DNA of 64,000 nucleotides from the NCBI GenBank assembly GCA_009779925.1, contig WRAZ01000005.1, forward strand, positions 1 through 64,000, in the 5' to 3' direction. Under the pieces are notes generated by a model that worked only from the letters and a program-made list of their open reading frames with translations, ran no database searches and was not told where the DNA came from. The DNA comes from Chitinivibrionia bacterium (GTDB lineage Bacteria; Fibrobacterota; Chitinivibrionia; Chitinivibrionales; Chitinivibrionaceae). Position 1 is the stretch's first letter, and the number at the start of each line of letters is the position of its first letter. Position numbers and translations under genes: made by a program. This document shows positions 61,990 through 64,000 of this stretch, in pieces.

Positions 61990-62631
61990 ATGGATAAAAA
62001 AGAACTGCGCCGCGAAATGGCAAACGCAATAACGCACGGAATGGGCGTTTTGTTCGGAGTGGCGGCAATTCCCTTGCTTTCGGCAATCGGCGCGGGAACG
62101 GGAAACACCGCGGGAGTTGTCGGCGCAACAATTTACGCGTTCAGTTTTCTTATGCTTTTTACGTTCTCAACTCTTTATCACAGCACCCAAAATCCCGACG
62201 CAAAACAAATACTTCGCAAGCTCGACCACATTTCGATTTACGTCCTTATCGCGGGAACATACACGCCGTTTTTGCTTATTTATATGCTTGACCCGTTCGG
62301 AATAACTCTGCTTTCAATTCAGTGGTCTTTGGTTGTTTTGGGGATAATTTTCAAGGTGTTTTTTACGGGACGTTTTAAGTTTGCAAGCACCGCAATATAC
62401 ATAATTATGGGCTGGCTTTTGCTTGTCGGCGGCAAGCGTTTTTTTGTGGAACTGCCCGTTCCCGTGCTTGTAATGCTGATTGTCGGCGGCGGACTTTACA
62501 CATTGGGCTGTTTCTTTTATCTGTTTCGCAAAATCTATCATTATCACGCAATATGGCACATTTTTGTGCTGAGCGGGGCTATTTGTCAATATGTTTCGGT
62601 GCTTTTGGCGGTAATGATAGCGAGCAGATAA
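61990..62631 (+). CDS. Hemolysin III / AdipoR-like membrane protein
   Basis: 213 residues with seven hydrophobic helices. KKELRREMANAITHGMGVLFGVAAI, LFTFSTLYHST, LDHISIYVLIAGTYTPF (metal-site His and Ser) and YHAIWHIFVLSGA identify the family. The role in bacteria is uncertain. Two bases separate it from the preceding stop. Confidence 0.9.
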   Translation: MDKKELRREMANAITHGMGVLFGVAAIPLLSAIGAGTGNTAGVVGATIYAFSFLMLFTFSTLYHSTQNPDAKQILRKLDHISIYVLIAGTYTPFLLIYMLDPFGITLLSIQWSLVVLGIIFKVFFTGRFKFASTAIYIIMGWLLLVGGKRFFVELPVPVLVMLIVGGGLYTLGCFFYLFRKIYHYHAIWHIFVLSGAICQYVSVLLAVMIASR

Positions 62632-62724
62632 GAAAAAAAATGGCGTTTTTTTGAAACAAAATGCTGTTTCGCGGTATCTAAAGTAAAGAAAAAAATTTGA
62701 ACTTTTTTGAATAAGGAGAATTTA

Positions 62725-64000
62725 ATGTTAAATCGCAAATTTATTTCAGTGGCTACACTTCTTGCAGGCGTTCTTTTGGGAGTTGGATTTTCGGCGGTGG
62801 CGAGCGAGCGGGTTTTTCCAAAGCGCGGAAGCGTGCAATTTGGCGCAACCCAGCGCCCCAAGGTGAACGTATCGCCCGAATTCGCCGCGTTTTCGACAGT
62901 ATTTGCCGACATTGCCGAGAGCGTAATTCCGACGGTGGTGTCAATCACTTCCACTCACATCGACACGGTTTTAGTCCGTCAAAACCCCTTTGACTTCTTC
63001 GGTTTTCCATTTTTTGGCGGCGACCCGCGGCAACAGCAACAACAACAGCCTCAGGCGAGAGAAAGACGTCAGAGCGGCGCGGGGTCGGGCGTTATTGTGT
63101 CGAGCAACGGCTACATTTTAACGAACTCGCACGTTGTTCACGGAGCAAGCGAAATAAGAATTACGCTTCACGATGAGCGCGAATTCGACGCGGAAATAGT
63201 CGGCGTGGACACCCTTGCGGACGTCGCCGTCATCAGAATTACAAACGACGTCAACGATTTGCCCGTAGCGTATTTGGGTAATTCCGACGAACTGCGCCCC
63301 GGCGATTGGGTTATGGCTGTGGGAAATCCGTTCGGCTTGTCATCGACCGTGACCGCGGGAATAGTTTCTGCGCTCGGACGTTATACCAGAAGCGACCAAT
63401 TCCAGAATTTCATACAAATCGACGCCGCAATAAACCCCGGTAATTCGGGCGGCGCGCTTGTGAATATCAGAGGAGAGCTTATAGGAATTAACACAATGAT
63501 ACTAACACGTTCGGGCGGCTATATGGGAATAGGCTTTGCAATTCCAATCCTACAAGCGCGAAACATTATGGAGCAGTTGATTTACACGGGCGAAGTGCGC
63601 CGCGGCTGGCTCGGCGTAAGCATAGCGGGTATGGATCAAACAATGCTCGACGCCCTTGGACTTCGCGAACGAGGCGTTTTAATTAACGAGGTATTCGAAA
63701 ACGAGCCCGCATACAGAGCGGGAATACAAGCCGGCGACGTAGTAATGTCGCTTGCAGGCAGAAGAACAACGGGACCAAACGATTTGCGCAACATCGCCGC
63801 GCTTCTTGTAGCAGGCGAAACCTATCCGATAGAAATTATCCGCGGCGGCAGAAGACAAACGCTCAATATTACCCCGACCGTCAGAGGCGAAAGCCCGCAA
63901 GTCGCCGCGCGAAATCAAAGACAACGCCGAAACGCCGACGAGCCGCAAACCGTTGACTTTATGGGAATGACCGTCCGCGAAACCGACGAGGGCGGCGCAA
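62725..64000 (+). CDS. degP: HtrA/DegP-family periplasmic serine protease (3' truncated by window)
   Basis: 425 codons remain, open at the last base. An N-terminal signal anchor is followed by a Gln-rich linker and a trypsin-like domain: H136 (ILTNSHVVHG), D166 (DTLADVAVI), S241 (INPGNSGGAL). A PDZ domain (about 290-390, RGWLGVSIAG, VLINEVFENEPAYRAGIQAGDVV) follows; a second may lie beyond the edge. Degrades misfolded periplasmic proteins. AAGGAG precedes the ATG. Confidence 0.95.
   Translation, partial: MLNRKFISVATLLAGVLLGVGFSAVASERVFPKRGSVQFGATQRPKVNVSPEFAAFSTVFADIAESVIPTVVSITSTHIDTVLVRQNPFDFFGFPFFGGDPRQQQQQQPQARERRQSGAGSGVIVSSNGYILTNSHVVHGASEIRITLHDEREFDAEIVGVDTLADVAVIRITNDVNDLPVAYLGNSDELRPGDWVMAVGNPFGLSSTVTAGIVSALGRYTRSDQFQNFIQIDAAINPGNSGGALVNIRGELIGINTMILTRSGGYMGIGFAIPILQARNIMEQLIYTGEVRRGWLGVSIAGMDQTMLDALGLRERGVLINEVFENEPAYRAGIQAGDVVMSLAGRRTTGPNDLRNIAALLVAGETYPIEIIRGGRRQTLNITPTVRGESPQVAARNQRQRRNADEPQTVDFMGMTVRETDEGGA

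Noticed and set aside
1-64000. CRISPR arrays, rRNA or tRNA genes and IS transposases
   Set aside because: No regular repeat-spacer pattern, no cloverleaf-like intergenic sequence and no transposase motif was seen.

Overview
The window reads as chromosome of a Gram-negative (diderm), probably anaerobic bacterium of moderate GC content. Supporting signs are several lipoproteins with lipoboxes, a TolC-type protein and an outer-membrane barrel, NifU-type Fe-S assembly, and many surface proteins built from Listeria-Bacteroides (InlB-B/Flg_new) repeats, FGE-sulfatase domains and FN3 domains. That mix recalls Fibrobacterota or Bacteroidota-like gut or sediment anaerobes. This placement is inference; no rRNA or tRNA gene was seen.

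Layout. 1-6.3 kb: an extracellular-polysaccharide island (three GT2, one GT4, a putative NodZ/fucosyltransferase-like protein and an FkbM methyltransferase), preceded by the end of a Schlafen-AlbA_2 regulator. 6.4-11.8 kb: a second AlbA_2 protein, an AAA ATPase with a nuclease-like tail, a patatin lipase and rtcB. 11.8-15.6 kb: TolC-like protein, CheY-like receiver, MscS channel and flavodoxin-type reductase. 15.6-18.5 kb: an operon of threonine synthase, a secreted prodomain-like protein and a subtilase that lacks its own prodomain. 18.6-25.3 kb: beta-helix protein, GerW/YtfJ-like protein, M16 peptidase, an outer-membrane barrel and a metal ABC transporter. 25.4-32.4 kb: an orphan antitoxin, palindromic repeats and a surface-lipoprotein region with two B-repeat/FGE-domain proteins. 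32.5-37.1 kb: coaBC, rpoZ, an unknown gene pair, yicC and murA. 37.5-43.6 kb: a PilX-like protein, a RhuM gene between a decayed and an intact copy of an SLC13 transporter, and a third AlbA_2 protein. 43.7-46.7 kb: nifU, a glutaminyl cyclase and dnaJ. 47.2-52 kb: a ten-FN3 lipoprotein behind a (CT)13 tract, and a second AAA/nuclease protein. 52-56.7 kb: methyltransferase, DUF4416, TPR lipoprotein, HIT protein and a coiled-coil nuclease-like protein. 56.9-60.7 kb: potABCD. 61-64 kb: a B-repeat lipoprotein, hemolysin III and a truncated HtrA/DegP.

Standouts. (1) The last ~35 codons of the 981-residue lipoprotein look like the variable region of a diversity-generating retroelement: a C-type-lectin-like FGE domain in which most variable codons are NNC/NNT inside a constant GGSW...GFR frame. 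No reverse transcriptase is in the window, so it would act from elsewhere. (2) About twenty start sites on both strands carry one oriented motif, roughly GCAWAANGTATTTT, 20-60 bases upstream; this looks like the lineage's promoter element. (3) A subtilase whose prodomain appears to be a separate secreted protein translationally coupled to it. (4) An Asp-type MurA, expected to be fosfomycin-insensitive. (5) A decayed transporter copy whose two deletions end at short repeats.
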